From Bremerella sp. TYQ1 (GTDB taxonomy: Bacteria > Planctomycetota > Planctomycetia > Pirellulales > Pirellulaceae): a DNA stretch of 64,000 nucleotides. The notes under the pieces were generated by a model. That model was not told the origin of the DNA and searched no databases. It saw only the letters and a program-made list of their open reading frames with translations. Within the stretch, counting starts at the first letter, position 1, and every line of letters starts with the position of its first letter. Of this stretch, positions 8,226-17,525 are shown in pieces. The stretch is taken from assembly GCF_020150455.1 (NCBI RefSeq), contig NZ_CP083740.1, positions 4,216,001-4,280,000 on the forward strand, given 5' to 3'. The position numbers were made by a program, and so were the translations under genes.

Positions 8226-9395
8226 ATGACCGCCACTGCTTCTTCCCATCCAAGCGACGCAACCAAAGCGGCCGTGTTGACGCCTCCGGCTCGAGGTGCG
8301 ATTGCGACCGTTTCCGTGCAAGGACCGCAAGCGGTTGCGTGCACCGATCGTTACTTTCAAAGCCTCGGCAAGCTTCGCCTGGCAGATGCCCCCGTCGGCA
8401 AGATCCTCGTCGGGCATTGGCAGGAAGCGAGCGAAGAGCTGGGAGAAGAGTTGGTTGTCGGCAAAGTGGCGGCGGATGAAGTCGAGATCCACTGCCATGG
8501 CGGGATTCAGGCCAGTGCTCGGATTTTGAAGCACTTGGAAGCGGCCGGCTGCGTTGTTCAGTCTTGGCAAGAGCGAACCACCGCAGACGCCGCCGATGCG
8601 ATGGTGGCCGAAGCACTGCAGGAGCTTCCCCAAGCGGCCACGGCCCAGGCAGCCCTGCATCTGCTGGATCAGGCCCAAGGGGCGTTGTCCGGCACGGTGA
8701 GCGAAATTCATACGCGGTTGCAGGAAGCGAATTTCGAAGTTGCCGCCGGGCTGGTCGAATCGCTTTTATCGCTGGCAAGCTTTGGGAAGCATTTAACGAC
8801 CCCTTGGTCGATTGTTTTGGCCGGGCCACCCAACGTTGGCAAAAGCAGCTTGTTGAACAAGATAGTCGGCTACGATCGCGCCATCGTGCTCGACATGCCA
8901 GGGACGACGCGCGATGTACTGCACGCGACGACTGCGCTGGATGGCTGGCCGGTGCAGTTTTCGGATACGGCCGGGATTCGTGTTTCGGACGATGCCTTGG
9001 AGCAAACCGGCATTGCCAAAGCAAAAGCGGCGCTGAAGCTGGCCGACTTGGTGGTCGTGCTGCATGATGCGGCCGATCTTCGCCCTGACGAACTGGACGA
9101 GTCGCTCCAGGAATTGCCTTCGGCACTGCATGTGGTGAACAAGATCGACTTGGCCGAAAACGTGACGCTGCCGAATTCGGAAGAGATGCTGGCGACCAGC
9201 GCCGTCACCGGAGAAGGCGTTCCGGAGTTAATCTCGTCGATCGTGCGACACTTGATTCCAACCGTCCCACACGACGGTGCGGCGATTCCGTTTACCGACC
9301 GGCAGATCGAACATCTGCAGCAACTGCGGGAAGCGATAGCCGCAGCCGATCAAGCGGCCGCCGAAGCGACGATTCGAAAGTTAATCGACCGATGA
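8226..9395 (+). CDS. MnmE/TrmE-like GTPase lacking the C-terminal Cys motif
   Basis: A 389-residue protein with the MnmE layout: an N-terminal TrmE folate-binding-like domain (TPPARGAIATVSVQGP; EIHCHGGIQASARIL), a helical part, and an embedded G domain with GPPNVGKSS (G1), MPGTTRD (G2), DTAG (G3), NKIDL (G4) and TSAVTGEG (G5). Normal MnmE is about 450 residues and ends with a C-[IVL]-G-K-[IF] motif needed for tRNA wobble-uridine modification. This one stops at ATIRKLIDR without it, and its N-terminus diverges from the usual DTIVA start. It starts at the base after the peptidase stop and overlaps the next gene by ATGA. It may be a paralogue with another job or a degenerate MnmE; I leave the symbol blank. 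Confidence 0.8.
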   Translation: MTATASSHPSDATKAAVLTPPARGAIATVSVQGPQAVACTDRYFQSLGKLRLADAPVGKILVGHWQEASEELGEELVVGKVAADEVEIHCHGGIQASARILKHLEAAGCVVQSWQERTTADAADAMVAEALQELPQAATAQAALHLLDQAQGALSGTVSEIHTRLQEANFEVAAGLVESLLSLASFGKHLTTPWSIVLAGPPNVGKSSLLNKIVGYDRAIVLDMPGTTRDVLHATTALDGWPVQFSDTAGIRVSDDALEQTGIAKAKAALKLADLVVVLHDAADLRPDELDESLQELPSALHVVNKIDLAENVTLPNSEEMLATSAVTGEGVPELISSIVRHLIPTVPHDGAAIPFTDRQIEHLQQLREAIAAADQAAAEATIRKLIDR

Positions 9396-10096
9396 ACGAA
9401 CATGACCGCGCGAAGTACCAAGACGCCACCCCGCCGAGTCCGGAACCGCACGAAGCGAGCGACGACGTGATTGTCAGCGACGATACGCGGCGCGAGAATC
9501 GCATTCCGCCGGGACAATCGCGGACCAAGAAATGGCCGGTGCTGCATGCATCGACGGTACCCGAGGTCGCCAAAGAGGAGTGGTCGCTCAAGATCTTCGG
9601 CTTGGTCCAGCGGGAGTTAACGTTCACGTGGAACGAGTTCCAGGCCCTGCCCCGCGTGAAGGTGTTCGCCGATTTTCATTGCGTGACGCAGTGGTCGCGA
9701 CTGGGCAACTTGTGGGAAGGCGTTTCGACGCGTTACTTGCTGGAGCAAGCGGGCATTCAGCCGGAAGCGAAGTACGTGATTTGCCACGCGTACGACAACG
9801 GCTGGACGACGAACTTGCCGCTGGAGGCTTTCTTAAACGAAGACTCGCTGCTGGCCGACACTCACGACGGCATGGAGATCAACGCCGAGCATGGCGGCCC
9901 TGTCCGCGGCATGGTGCCGAAGCTGTACGCTTGGAAGAGTGCCAAGTGGATCCGCGCGATCGAACTGAGCGCGACCGACAAGCCAGGCTTCTGGGAACAA
10001 AGCGGCTACCACAACGTGGGCGATCCGTGGCAGGAACAACGCTTCGGCAGCGACCAGATGCCCTCCGGCTGGACCGGTGAACCGGACGGGATTTGA
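9392..10096 (+). CDS. Sulfite-oxidase-fold molybdopterin oxidoreductase
   Basis: A 234-residue protein that is almost wholly a molybdopterin-binding oxidoreductase domain of the sulfite oxidase/MsrP superfamily. Cys97 in VFADFHCVTQWSRLGN is at the place of the molybdenum-ligating cysteine. The downstream stretches AYDNGWTTNLPLEAFL and GGPVRGMVPKLYAWKSAKWIRAIEL match the family. There is no Tat signal peptide, haem domain or dimerisation domain, so it resembles the short cytosolic YuiH-like members. Its substrate is unknown. The start codon overlaps the stop of the MnmE-like gene (ATGA), which indicates translational coupling. Confidence 0.88.
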   Translation: MNEHDRAKYQDATPPSPEPHEASDDVIVSDDTRRENRIPPGQSRTKKWPVLHASTVPEVAKEEWSLKIFGLVQRELTFTWNEFQALPRVKVFADFHCVTQWSRLGNLWEGVSTRYLLEQAGIQPEAKYVICHAYDNGWTTNLPLEAFLNEDSLLADTHDGMEINAEHGGPVRGMVPKLYAWKSAKWIRAIELSATDKPGFWEQSGYHNVGDPWQEQRFGSDQMPSGWTGEPDGI

Positions 10097-10151
10097 TCGC
10101 ACGGTTCCGTAGAAGCTTCCTGGGCTCCCCGAAGACGGAGGACAGTGTTCG

Positions 10152-11315
10152 TTAGGTCTCTTCGGCTCGTTTGGCGAAGAGCAGCGCGGTGGCGAAGCCG
10201 AGTGGGTCGCCTTGTTCTTTGGAATGCTCGGCGAGGCGTTCGAAGTTACCGGCGTTCTGACTGAGCTCGATCAAGCTGGGAGCGACGCCGATGGTATGAA
10301 TGCCTGGCGGAATCATCTTCAGCGCGGTATCGAGCGCTTCGTCGTGACGGCCGAGCCGGGATAGCAGTTCGATGTAGATCTCGATCGCCAACGAACCTTC
10401 GCGGCGAATGTCGGAGGCTTCCGCTTTCTCGCGGAAGTAAGCGATCCCGGCCTCGGTTTCTTCGCCCAAGAGGGTTTGGAAATAAACTTGGTGGCTGGGA
10501 TAAAGCTCGGTGAACGGCGGGGACTGTTCGTACTGAAACGCCGGATCGAGCCGCGAGCCGTAGTCGACCAGCTGCAACGCTTTGCGAAGATGGGCTTCGT
10601 CGTGCAGGACTCGGGCAAAGCGAACCGTCGCGGCCAGATGGCTCGTGTCGATATGGTAGGCGGAATTCGCAAACAGCCAATCACGCGGAGCGATGATCTC
10701 GCTGAGAGTCTTCTCTTGCGGGTCGGTTCCTTCCTGATGCGAAATGTCGGCGCTGACGGTTCCCATCAGTTCGTCGTAAACATGATCCAGCAGCAGCGCG
10801 GCGAGCGGCTGTTGCGCGGCCGGCGGCATCCCGGCGATTTGCTGTTCGTAGGTGGTTACCGCGTTGCATGTGCCGTAATGTTCCAGCATCCACTGAAAAC
10901 CGATCTCGGGCGCGACCCCTTCGTACAGGGCGACTTCGATCAAGTCTTCCAGGTTCTCTTCGTCGACTTCCACTTCTTTCAGCGCGGCAATGACAGGCGC
11001 CTTGTCGCCGACGGGACGAAGGTAGTACCACCCTTCGCGAATCTGTCCGGCATCCAGCAGCAAGCGGCCGACTTCGTCGCATGCTTCGACGAGGGCGTCT
11101 TCCAGGAAGCTGCGTTGCTCTTCGGTAAGTTCTTCCGAAACGCCAGGAAACAGCAGTGGCAATCCGAGCTTGGCACGCGCGCGAAGCTTGTACATCTCGA
11201 ACAGCTGGAAGTGCTGCTTCTCTTGGCGGAAATGCTCGATCATCTTTTCGATCGCCGCCAGGCTACCGGCTTCTTGAATATGCTGTCGGAACTGATCGAA
11301 GACTTCCTGCGACAC
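10152..11315 (-). CDS. Conserved helical (TPR-like) protein of unknown function
   Basis: A 387-residue, acidic, soluble-looking protein without signal peptide or membrane segments. The second half has helix pairs of TPR character, for example LAATVRFARVLHDEAHLRKALQLVDYGSRLDPAF and SLAIEIYIELLSRLGRHDEALDTALKM (positions about 230-270 and 310-345). I do not recognise the N-terminal part. GTG at 11313-11315 is the start, because an in-frame TAA lies two codons upstream. It converges on the molybdoenzyme gene, with 55 bp between them, and stands alone. Confidence 0.7.
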   Translation of the reverse strand: MSQEVFDQFRQHIQEAGSLAAIEKMIEHFRQEKQHFQLFEMYKLRARAKLGLPLLFPGVSEELTEEQRSFLEDALVEACDEVGRLLLDAGQIREGWYYLRPVGDKAPVIAALKEVEVDEENLEDLIEVALYEGVAPEIGFQWMLEHYGTCNAVTTYEQQIAGMPPAAQQPLAALLLDHVYDELMGTVSADISHQEGTDPQEKTLSEIIAPRDWLFANSAYHIDTSHLAATVRFARVLHDEAHLRKALQLVDYGSRLDPAFQYEQSPPFTELYPSHQVYFQTLLGEETEAGIAYFREKAEASDIRREGSLAIEIYIELLSRLGRHDEALDTALKMIPPGIHTIGVAPSLIELSQNAGNFERLAEHSKEQGDPLGFATALLFAKRAEET

Positions 11316-11411
11316 CGCTTAGAACCCCATCGAAAACATTACGAAACGGTCAAATACTGATACCGTCATCGTAACAGGGACGCGCGGCGATGAATAGCAA
11401 CGCCCCCCAGC

Positions 11412-14048
11412 TTAGAACTCGATCTGCTGCCCATCCAAGGAGATATCGGTGTTCTCCATGCTCTTAAGCATCTCGCGGACCTGGCCCAAAGTGGCCGATT
11501 CGAGGATGCCGGAATCGAGAATGCTGGCCAGCTTTTCCGGGTCGTTCAAGCCAGGATCGTTGTCGAGCTGGTGGACCCAACGCAAACAATTTCCACGGCT
11601 GATCACCCCGACAGGACGTGTATCGCTGACGATAATCACGCGGCGAATGGCGGCCTGGGAAAGGTATTCATAGATATGAATGGCTGGTTCGTTTTCGTCG
11701 AATCGAACGACATCTCGCAGCATGATCTCTGCGACCAACGTTCTTCCGGCGTCTGGCTGGCGGAACGCTTGCATCAAGTCTTTTTCCGAAATCACCCCAA
11801 CCAGGTTCCCTTCGCCATCAATCACCGGAGCGGAATTGAAGCGATGCTTCAGCAGCAATTGGGCGGCGGTCGAAGCGGTGTCGGTTTCCAGCACCGTCAT
11901 GATCGGTGTCGTCATGATCTTGGAAGCGGACAGATGCTCGAGGCGTTCGCGAACTTGATCGTCCGAAGTCATCGCCCCGGCCGATTCCTGGCAATGACGC
12001 AAACAAATGACATGACGCTTGCCGGAACGCTTGGCGACTTTCAATGCGATTTCAGCATTGTCGATCAAGGCTTCGAGATTCGGGACGTTGTTATCTCGCT
12101 GGGCCACGCCCATGCTGACGGTAAAACCTATCTCGCGACCGCCGGCCTCGATCCTGATTTTGTCGACCAGCATTTCAATTCGCTTGGCAGTACGAAACGC
12201 ATTGATCTCGGCACACTCTGGCAAGACCAGCAGCAAGCGATCGCAGTCGAGCCGACAGAAGTAGTCGACGTTGCGGCCTTCGCTGGCGATGGTGCGTGCG
12301 AGTTGCTGGATCAAGCGATCCCCTACCTCGACGCCATGCTCTTGATTGATCGTGCTGAAGTCGTCGATATCGATCAATACGCACGAGATCGGCAGATGAT
12401 AGTTTCGGGCACGCATCCATTCGCGTTTGAGCTGATCGTTCAAATAGCGAAGCGTGGCCAGTCCGGTCAGTGGGTCGTTTCGTTCGATCGTCCGCAGGTG
12501 GTTTTCCAGTTCGATGACTCGTCCGGCCGAATTGATTCTGGCCAGCAGTTCTTCGCGGCTGATCGTGTGCGAGATGACGTCGTCGATGCCTAGGCGATAC
12601 GCATGCGATGGTTCTCGCAGCGAGCCTTCGTCGGCCAAGACCATCGTGTAGACGTACTCGGGCAAATGCTCTTCTCGAATCCAATGGAAGAACTTTTCGC
12701 CGGTGGCAAGCTCCTTACCCCAGTCGGTCAACACCACCATGGGGCAATTGTCGCGGATCAGCTCTTTGGCGGACACGAAGTCGCTGCACAAGCGAATGTT
12801 CATGCCGGCCCCGCGAAGCCATGTCGCAATCAGTTTCAGTGATGTGGAACCATGATCGATGATCACCACATCTTCGTCGCTTAGTTCCGGAGCTTGCTGA
12901 TGCTTGCCCCAGTGATAGTTCATGCTGAGCGCCGGAGCCCCTGACTGAAAACGCATGTTGGTCCCCTGCTCTTCGCAGAAAGCCACAATGCGGCGGAATG
13001 TCCGCTCGAATGCATTCACCACGACAGGATCGAACTGCGTACCGCTGCCGGCGAGAATCTTGTCGCGGGCATCTTCCGGCGTCCACGCATCCTTATAAAC
13101 GCGCTTGCTCGACAGCGCGTCGTAAACATCGGCCACACTCACAATACGTGCCGCCAAGGGAATGTCCGCTCCGCGCAAGCCTTCCAAATAGCCGTCGCCG
13201 TCCCAACGTTCGTGATGGTAGCGAGCGATTTCGGCAGCCATATGAAAGAACGAACCGTTCGGGCTACTGCGAGCCGCTTCATGCAATGTCTCGGCACCGA
13301 TGAGCACGTGCTGCTTCATGGCGTTAAACTCGACAGGCGTCAACTTGCCAGGCTTCAGGAGAATGGCGTCGGAAATCCCGACTTTGCCAATGTCGTGCAA
13401 GGGGCTCGAGCGAAAGAGATCTTGCAGGAAGTAATCGTCGATTTCGTCCTGGTAAGGGCTATCGGCACGCAGCTGCTCGGCAATGATCTGCGAGTAAGCA
13501 CGCATGCGAACGAGATGTTCGCCGGTTTCGGTATCGCGCGAGTCGGCCAGCTTGGCCAGCGCGAAGACCGCGATATCTTGAGTCGATTGAATGGCCAACG
13601 AACGTGTCTCGACAATCCGTTCGAGTTCGCGGGAATAGCCTTCCAGCTTTCGTTCGGCGGCGGTGGCGCGCATCAGTGCGCTGTGAAGCCGCATCAGCAC
13701 GTCGATCTTGGCAGTCAGCTCCAGCCGACCGATCGACTTCTCGATGATATCGTCCGCGCCTGCAGCGAATACTTCCAGCCGCTGGGCTTCGTTCAAGCGA
13801 TTTCCGAAGACCAGCAGTTGGATCTGTCGGTCCGCGAACTCGCGACGAATGGTACGACATATTTCGATCGCCGAGTCATCGTACAAGTGAAAATCGAGCA
13901 GGATCAGCTCAGGCTGAAACTTCTCGATCGTCTCACGGACGCGGTTGCCGTTCTCTATTGTATAAAGCTCGTGATGCGCACTTAGGATTTCGCGCAACTT
14001 CTTGCGAAGCGCATCAGTGCTTTCGATCACAAGTAACCGATTGTGCAT
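11412..14048 (-). CDS. Hybrid signalling protein REC/HD-GYP/REC/degenerate GGDEF/CBS pair
   Basis: An 878-residue cytosolic regulator. Domains in order: receiver 1 (residues 3-122, phospho-acceptor D52 in LILLDFH); coiled-coil link (130-160); HD-GYP phosphodiesterase-like domain (160-355) with H218-D219 in SSPLHDIGK, HHERWDGDGY at 278-287 but GYL in place of GYP; receiver 2 (393-510, candidate D442 in VVLTDWG); GGDEF domain (525-685) in which the signature is RLDCDRL (599-605), so both glycines and the glutamate are lost; and two CBS motifs (708-760, 773-827) that usually bind adenosyl nucleotides. It probably reads or degrades c-di-GMP but should not make it. No histidine kinase gene adjoins it. 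Confidence 0.9.
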   Translation of the reverse strand: MHNRLLVIESTDALRKKLREILSAHHELYTIENGNRVRETIEKFQPELILLDFHLYDDSAIEICRTIRREFADRQIQLLVFGNRLNEAQRLEVFAAGADDIIEKSIGRLELTAKIDVLMRLHSALMRATAAERKLEGYSRELERIVETRSLAIQSTQDIAVFALAKLADSRDTETGEHLVRMRAYSQIIAEQLRADSPYQDEIDDYFLQDLFRSSPLHDIGKVGISDAILLKPGKLTPVEFNAMKQHVLIGAETLHEAARSSPNGSFFHMAAEIARYHHERWDGDGYLEGLRGADIPLAARIVSVADVYDALSSKRVYKDAWTPEDARDKILAGSGTQFDPVVVNAFERTFRRIVAFCEEQGTNMRFQSGAPALSMNYHWGKHQQAPELSDEDVVIIDHGSTSLKLIATWLRGAGMNIRLCSDFVSAKELIRDNCPMVVLTDWGKELATGEKFFHWIREEHLPEYVYTMVLADEGSLREPSHAYRLGIDDVISHTISREELLARINSAGRVIELENHLRTIERNDPLTGLATLRYLNDQLKREWMRARNYHLPISCVLIDIDDFSTINQEHGVEVGDRLIQQLARTIASEGRNVDYFCRLDCDRLLLVLPECAEINAFRTAKRIEMLVDKIRIEAGGREIGFTVSMGVAQRDNNVPNLEALIDNAEIALKVAKRSGKRHVICLRHCQESAGAMTSDDQVRERLEHLSASKIMTTPIMTVLETDTASTAAQLLLKHRFNSAPVIDGEGNLVGVISEKDLMQAFRQPDAGRTLVAEIMLRDVVRFDENEPAIHIYEYLSQAAIRRVIIVSDTRPVGVISRGNCLRWVHQLDNDPGLNDPEKLASILDSGILESATLGQVREMLKSMENTDISLDGQQIEF

Positions 14049-14323
14049 GGCTGCCCACCATACTGCGTGGATGGCCGTTTTCGCGTCTGAGATCTACGCG
14101 TCCCCAAACGGCGATTTCCTACCGCAGCTAAATACGTTGCTGGAAAGGTAGGTCGCTAATGAACGTTCGCAAGAGAAGAGACAGACAAGTTCGCGAAAAA
14201 TGATACCGGTTTTGCCGGAGCCACCTTTCCCCTGCTTTCAGGCCGCGAGCCAATAACCGGCACAACCATTACATGCGGCACTTTGCGCTACGAGAGGGTG
14301 CCGCTCAACCGATCTTTCAGGCG

Positions 14324-15181
14324 TTATCGCTTACGCGGCACAACGCGGTGAAAGTGCAGTTCGACTTCGCCATCCACGACACGACGCAGCCCCTCGACGA
14401 GGCATTTCGGTTCGTTCTTTTCCTGGCCGATTTGGATGATCTCTTCGATCTTTGTGCCAGGCTCGACGGAGAAGGTTTCCTGATGGATGATCTGATTGCC
14501 GGCATCCAGTTCCGGGACAATAAAGTGACACGTCGCCCCGAATGTGAGCATGCGGACTTCGTTGGCATCGTGGTAAGGACGAATGCCGGGGAAGCTTGGC
14601 AGCAGCCCATGATGCAGATTGATGATTCGCCCGCCGGCATATTTCCAGCAGCTGCTTGCCGGCAGCACACGCATGTAGCGAGCGAGCAAGACGTAGTCGA
14701 CATCGTACTGATCGAGGATTTCGATCATGCGATCGTCGTTGGCTTGCCCGTTTTCGCCCCCGATGCTGTGCCAATCGACGTTGTGGCTTTCCGCGAGCCC
14801 TTTGCAGTTATCGCGGTTCCCGATCATAACGGCAGGTACGGCGTTGATATCGCCAGACTGAATGGCATCGAGCACGGCCGAAGCAGGCTCGGGACGATAG
14901 GTGGTGCAAATTGCGATGCGAGGACAATCTCGCCGAGCATCGGCCGACCAGACTCGGATGGAAAGCTTTTTCAGCTTGCCGATCTCGGTGAGTGCTGTGC
15001 GGAGAGAGTTGTAGAGATCGGCGTCGATATGAATCCGCAGGAACATGGCGAAGACGGCCTCTTCGTCATGGTCGTACATCTGGATTTCGGCAATGTTCGC
15101 CCCTAGACCCGTCACATAGTGAATAATCGGATCGGCGAGCCCTACGTTATCGGGTCCAACGGCGGTAATCACAACGAGCAT
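14324..15181 (-). CDS. purU: Formyltetrahydrofolate deformylase
   Basis: A 285-residue protein with an N-terminal ACT domain (residues 1-80, VITAVGPDNVGLADPIIHYV) and a C-terminal formyltransferase-fold domain with RIINLHHGLLPSFPG and PELDAGNQIIHQE, which carry the catalytic Asn/His/Asp set of PurU. It releases formate from 10-formyl-THF and so balances one-carbon units, which purH in this window consumes. Length is as expected. ATG at 15179-15181 opens directly into the ACT domain. The 275 bp between its stop and the regulator start at 14048 hold no gene; I see only AT-poor intergenic DNA there. Confidence 0.93.
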   Translation of the reverse strand: MLVVITAVGPDNVGLADPIIHYVTGLGANIAEIQMYDHDEEAVFAMFLRIHIDADLYNSLRTALTEIGKLKKLSIRVWSADARRDCPRIAICTTYRPEPASAVLDAIQSGDINAVPAVMIGNRDNCKGLAESHNVDWHSIGGENGQANDDRMIEILDQYDVDYVLLARYMRVLPASSCWKYAGGRIINLHHGLLPSFPGIRPYHDANEVRMLTFGATCHFIVPELDAGNQIIHQETFSVEPGTKIEEIIQIGQEKNEPKCLVEGLRRVVDGEVELHFHRVVPRKR

Positions 15182-15434
15182 TGCCTGATGCCTTTTCTGG
15201 GAAACCCTCGTCGCATTGCGTCGCTTGAGAGTTAGGAACGTGATATGGTTTCGTCGCTTGCCCTTGCTGTTCTCCGCATTAAGGGGAGAGGAGATCAGGT
15301 TTTGGCGGCGAAACGTGCGCTATATCCATGTTCGAACATCGACCCGAACTAGGCATTGTAGCACGGGTTTGATACCTTGTCCGAACAAGCGTTACATCTT
15401 ACCAATGCCACCAAATCGTTGAGGATGGCCAGAA

Positions 15435-15869
15435 ATGATACAAACCAAGGTCCGTCGGGAAGATCTGAAGCCAGGCGAAAACCTGTGCGATCACTGCACT
15501 GCGAAGTGTTGTCGCTACTTCGCACTGCCGATCGACACCCCCACGGAGTTCTCGGATTTCGAGTTCATTCGCTGGTACCTATTGCACGATCGGGCCTCGG
15601 TATTTCTGGACGAAGGAACGTGGTACTTGCTCGTCCACACGACCTGTAAGCACTTGCAGGACGACCATCGCTGCGGGATCTACGAGACACGCCCGCAGAT
15701 TTGTCGCGACTACACGACCGATGCCTGCGAGTACGACGACGATTGGTGCTACGAGAAGTACTTTGAAACGCCAGAGCAGATCTGGGAGTACAACGAAGCC
15801 ACCATGGCTCGGCGCCCAGGGCAAAGCCTCCGCAGCCCCAAACCGCCGGAGCTGCCGATTCTTTCGTAA
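15435..15869 (+). CDS. YkgJ-family cysteine-cluster protein
   Basis: A 144-residue protein with the YkgJ-type pattern: C18-x2-C21-x3-C25-C26 near the N-terminus, then TCKHL, the family motif CGIYETRPQICRDY, and further cysteines in DACEYDDDWCYEKYF. The cysteines probably bind a metal or an Fe-S cluster. Members of this family have been linked to zinc or iron chelation but the role is not settled. The start at ATG 15435 is the first in frame. It stands alone, divergent from purU, with 253 bp between the starts and no clear promoter. Confidence 0.85.
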   Translation: MIQTKVRREDLKPGENLCDHCTAKCCRYFALPIDTPTEFSDFEFIRWYLLHDRASVFLDEGTWYLLVHTTCKHLQDDHRCGIYETRPQICRDYTTDACEYDDDWCYEKYFETPEQIWEYNEATMARRPGQSLRSPKPPELPILS

Positions 15870-15904
15870 GGGCGAACGGGCGACAGAATCGAAGACGAGG
15901 CTCT

Positions 15905-15995
15905 TCTTTCGCCCCGTTGGGGCTGAGATGTTGTCGGGAAACCGATTCCAGGGGTTCGCACCCCTGGCTATTATCTGCCGCCCCTTTCGGGGCTT
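15905..15995. repeat. Triple-hairpin intergenic element
   Basis: Three perfect small hairpins follow each other within 90 bp: GCCCC-GTT-GGGGC (15911-15923), CCAGGGG-TTCGCA-CCCCTGG (15948-15967) and GCCCC-TTTC-GGGGC (15980-15993). The compact, GC-rich, palindromic build is typical of dispersed REP-like elements in large bacterial genomes; I see only one copy in this window. It fills the gap between the YkgJ gene and hisS (15870-16080). The hisS reading frame stays open through it, but that extension is not coding. Confidence 0.6.
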
Positions 15996-16080
15996 AAGAG
16001 CGATCGTTCTTCGCGAACTTACGCTGGTTTCCCTTGTCCCTACTTTACTTTCAAACCATCCCGAACCTGACCCAAATCTC

Positions 16081-17430
16081 ATGGCGAATAAGAAGAAGAT
16101 CCAACCTCGTACGCTCAAAGGCTTTCGCGACTATCTGCCGGACGCGATGATGCCGCGGGAAGAGTTGGTCAACACGGCGCGACGCGTTTATCGTTCGTAC
16201 GGCTTCGCTCCGATCGATACGCCAACGTTGGAATATGCCGAGATTTTGCTGGGTAAGGGAAGCGACGAGACGGACCGGCAGATGTACCGTTTCCAGGATC
16301 ATGGCAAACGAGACGTCGGGATGCGTTTCGACTTGACGGTGCCGCTGGCTCGGTTTGCCGCTCAACACATTGGCGAACTAGGCACGCCATTCAAACGGTA
16401 TCACATTGCGACGGTTTGGCGCGGCGAAAACACCCAGCGTGGTCGTTACCGCGAGTTCATGCAGTGCGACTTCGACACGATCGGCACCAAGAGCATCGTT
16501 TCCGATATCGAAACGGCGTTGGTCATACATGACTTGATGCTGGCGATCGGCTTCGATTCGTTTACCGTTCGCGTCAACAATCGCCAGGTTCTTTCTGGCT
16601 TGCTGGAAAAGCTGGACTTGGCCGAGAAGTCGACCGAGATCCTCCGCGCACTCGACAAGCTGGCCAAGATCGGTGCCGAAAAGGTTTCCGCCGAAATGCA
16701 AGAGACGGCCGGCGCTTCGGCCGAACAAGCGGCCCAAGTTTTGAAGCTGGCCGAAATCGGCGGCACGACCGACGACGTTTTGTCCGCATTGGATAGCTTG
16801 ATTGCTGGCAGCGAGAAAGGCGAGATCGGCGTCGGGCAACTGCGTGAACTGACCGCAGCCACCGCCGCCGCAGGAGTTCCCGCCGAGCGACTGCAGATCG
16901 ATGTTTCGATCGCGCGTGGTTTGGACTATTACACCGGAACGATCTTCGAGACGTTCCTGGGCGAGCTGCCCGGCATCGGTAGCGTCTGCAGTGGTGGCCG
17001 CTACAACGATCTGGCGAGCCTCTACACCAACCAGGAACTCCCTGGCATTGGAGCCTCGCTGGGGCTCGATCGCCTCTTGGCGGCCATGGAAGAGCTCGGC
17101 AAGATCGAAGCACGAACGACGCCTGCCGAGGTGTTTCTGCCGTACTTCGATGCCAATAGCCTTCAGGAATATCTGAAGATCGCCGCGACGCTGCGGGGTG
17201 CCGGCTTCAACGTCGAGCTCTACCCGGAAGCAAAGAAGTTGGGTCAGCAGCTAAAGTATGCCGACCGCCGTGGGTTCAAAGTTGCCGTCGTCGCCGGCGA
17301 CCGCGAACTGGCCGAAAACAAGTGTCAGGTCAAGGATCTGAAGACCGGAGACACGACCGACGCCAGTCTTGCGGGGGGTGCCGAGGAATTGATTGCGGGT
17401 ATTTCGAAAATTCTGCGGCCCACCGCATAA
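16081..17430 (+). CDS. hisS: Histidine--tRNA ligase
   Basis: A 449-residue class II aminoacyl-tRNA synthetase. Motif 2 is RGRYREFMQCDFDTIG, the HisA motif is ARGLDYYTGTIFE, and motif 3 is GASLGLDRLLA; the C-terminal anticodon-binding domain runs from about residue 350. It loads histidine onto tRNA-His. The ATG at 16081 is chosen because the family starts at KGFRDYLPDAM a few residues later; the much longer open frame upstream reads through a hairpin repeat. Length is slightly above the usual 420-430 because of a helical insertion before the HisA motif. Confidence 0.96.
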   Translation: MANKKKIQPRTLKGFRDYLPDAMMPREELVNTARRVYRSYGFAPIDTPTLEYAEILLGKGSDETDRQMYRFQDHGKRDVGMRFDLTVPLARFAAQHIGELGTPFKRYHIATVWRGENTQRGRYREFMQCDFDTIGTKSIVSDIETALVIHDLMLAIGFDSFTVRVNNRQVLSGLLEKLDLAEKSTEILRALDKLAKIGAEKVSAEMQETAGASAEQAAQVLKLAEIGGTTDDVLSALDSLIAGSEKGEIGVGQLRELTAATAAAGVPAERLQIDVSIARGLDYYTGTIFETFLGELPGIGSVCSGGRYNDLASLYTNQELPGIGASLGLDRLLAAMEELGKIEARTTPAEVFLPYFDANSLQEYLKIAATLRGAGFNVELYPEAKKLGQQLKYADRRGFKVAVVAGDRELAENKCQVKDLKTGDTTDASLAGGAEELIAGISKILRPTA

Positions 17431-17457
17431 CCCCCGTGACAAGGTGTTGTCACCCCT
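17431..17457. terminator. Hairpin after hisS
   Basis: A perfect inverted repeat GTGACAA-GGTG-TTGTCAC (17436-17453) flanked by CCCC on both sides lies directly behind the hisS stop. There is no T-run, so it may be a transcript-end stabiliser or a weak terminator rather than an intrinsic terminator. Confidence 0.45.
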
Positions 17458-17525
17458 AGTTGCGATATTGAAGCCATCGAAGGAGACCCGGCTTCTTACC
17501 TCGCAACTTTCCGAGGGCAACACCG

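Noticed and set aside
7218..8711. 497-residue minus-strand frame
   Set aside because: It is antisense to the M3 peptidase and the GTPase, both of which have clear motifs.
13212..13985. 257-residue plus-strand frame
   Set aside because: It is antisense to the REC/HD-GYP part of the regulator, without protein-like features.
15721..16080. N-terminal extension of hisS
   Set aside because: It reads through the YkgJ gene and a triple-hairpin repeat; the family start is at 16081.
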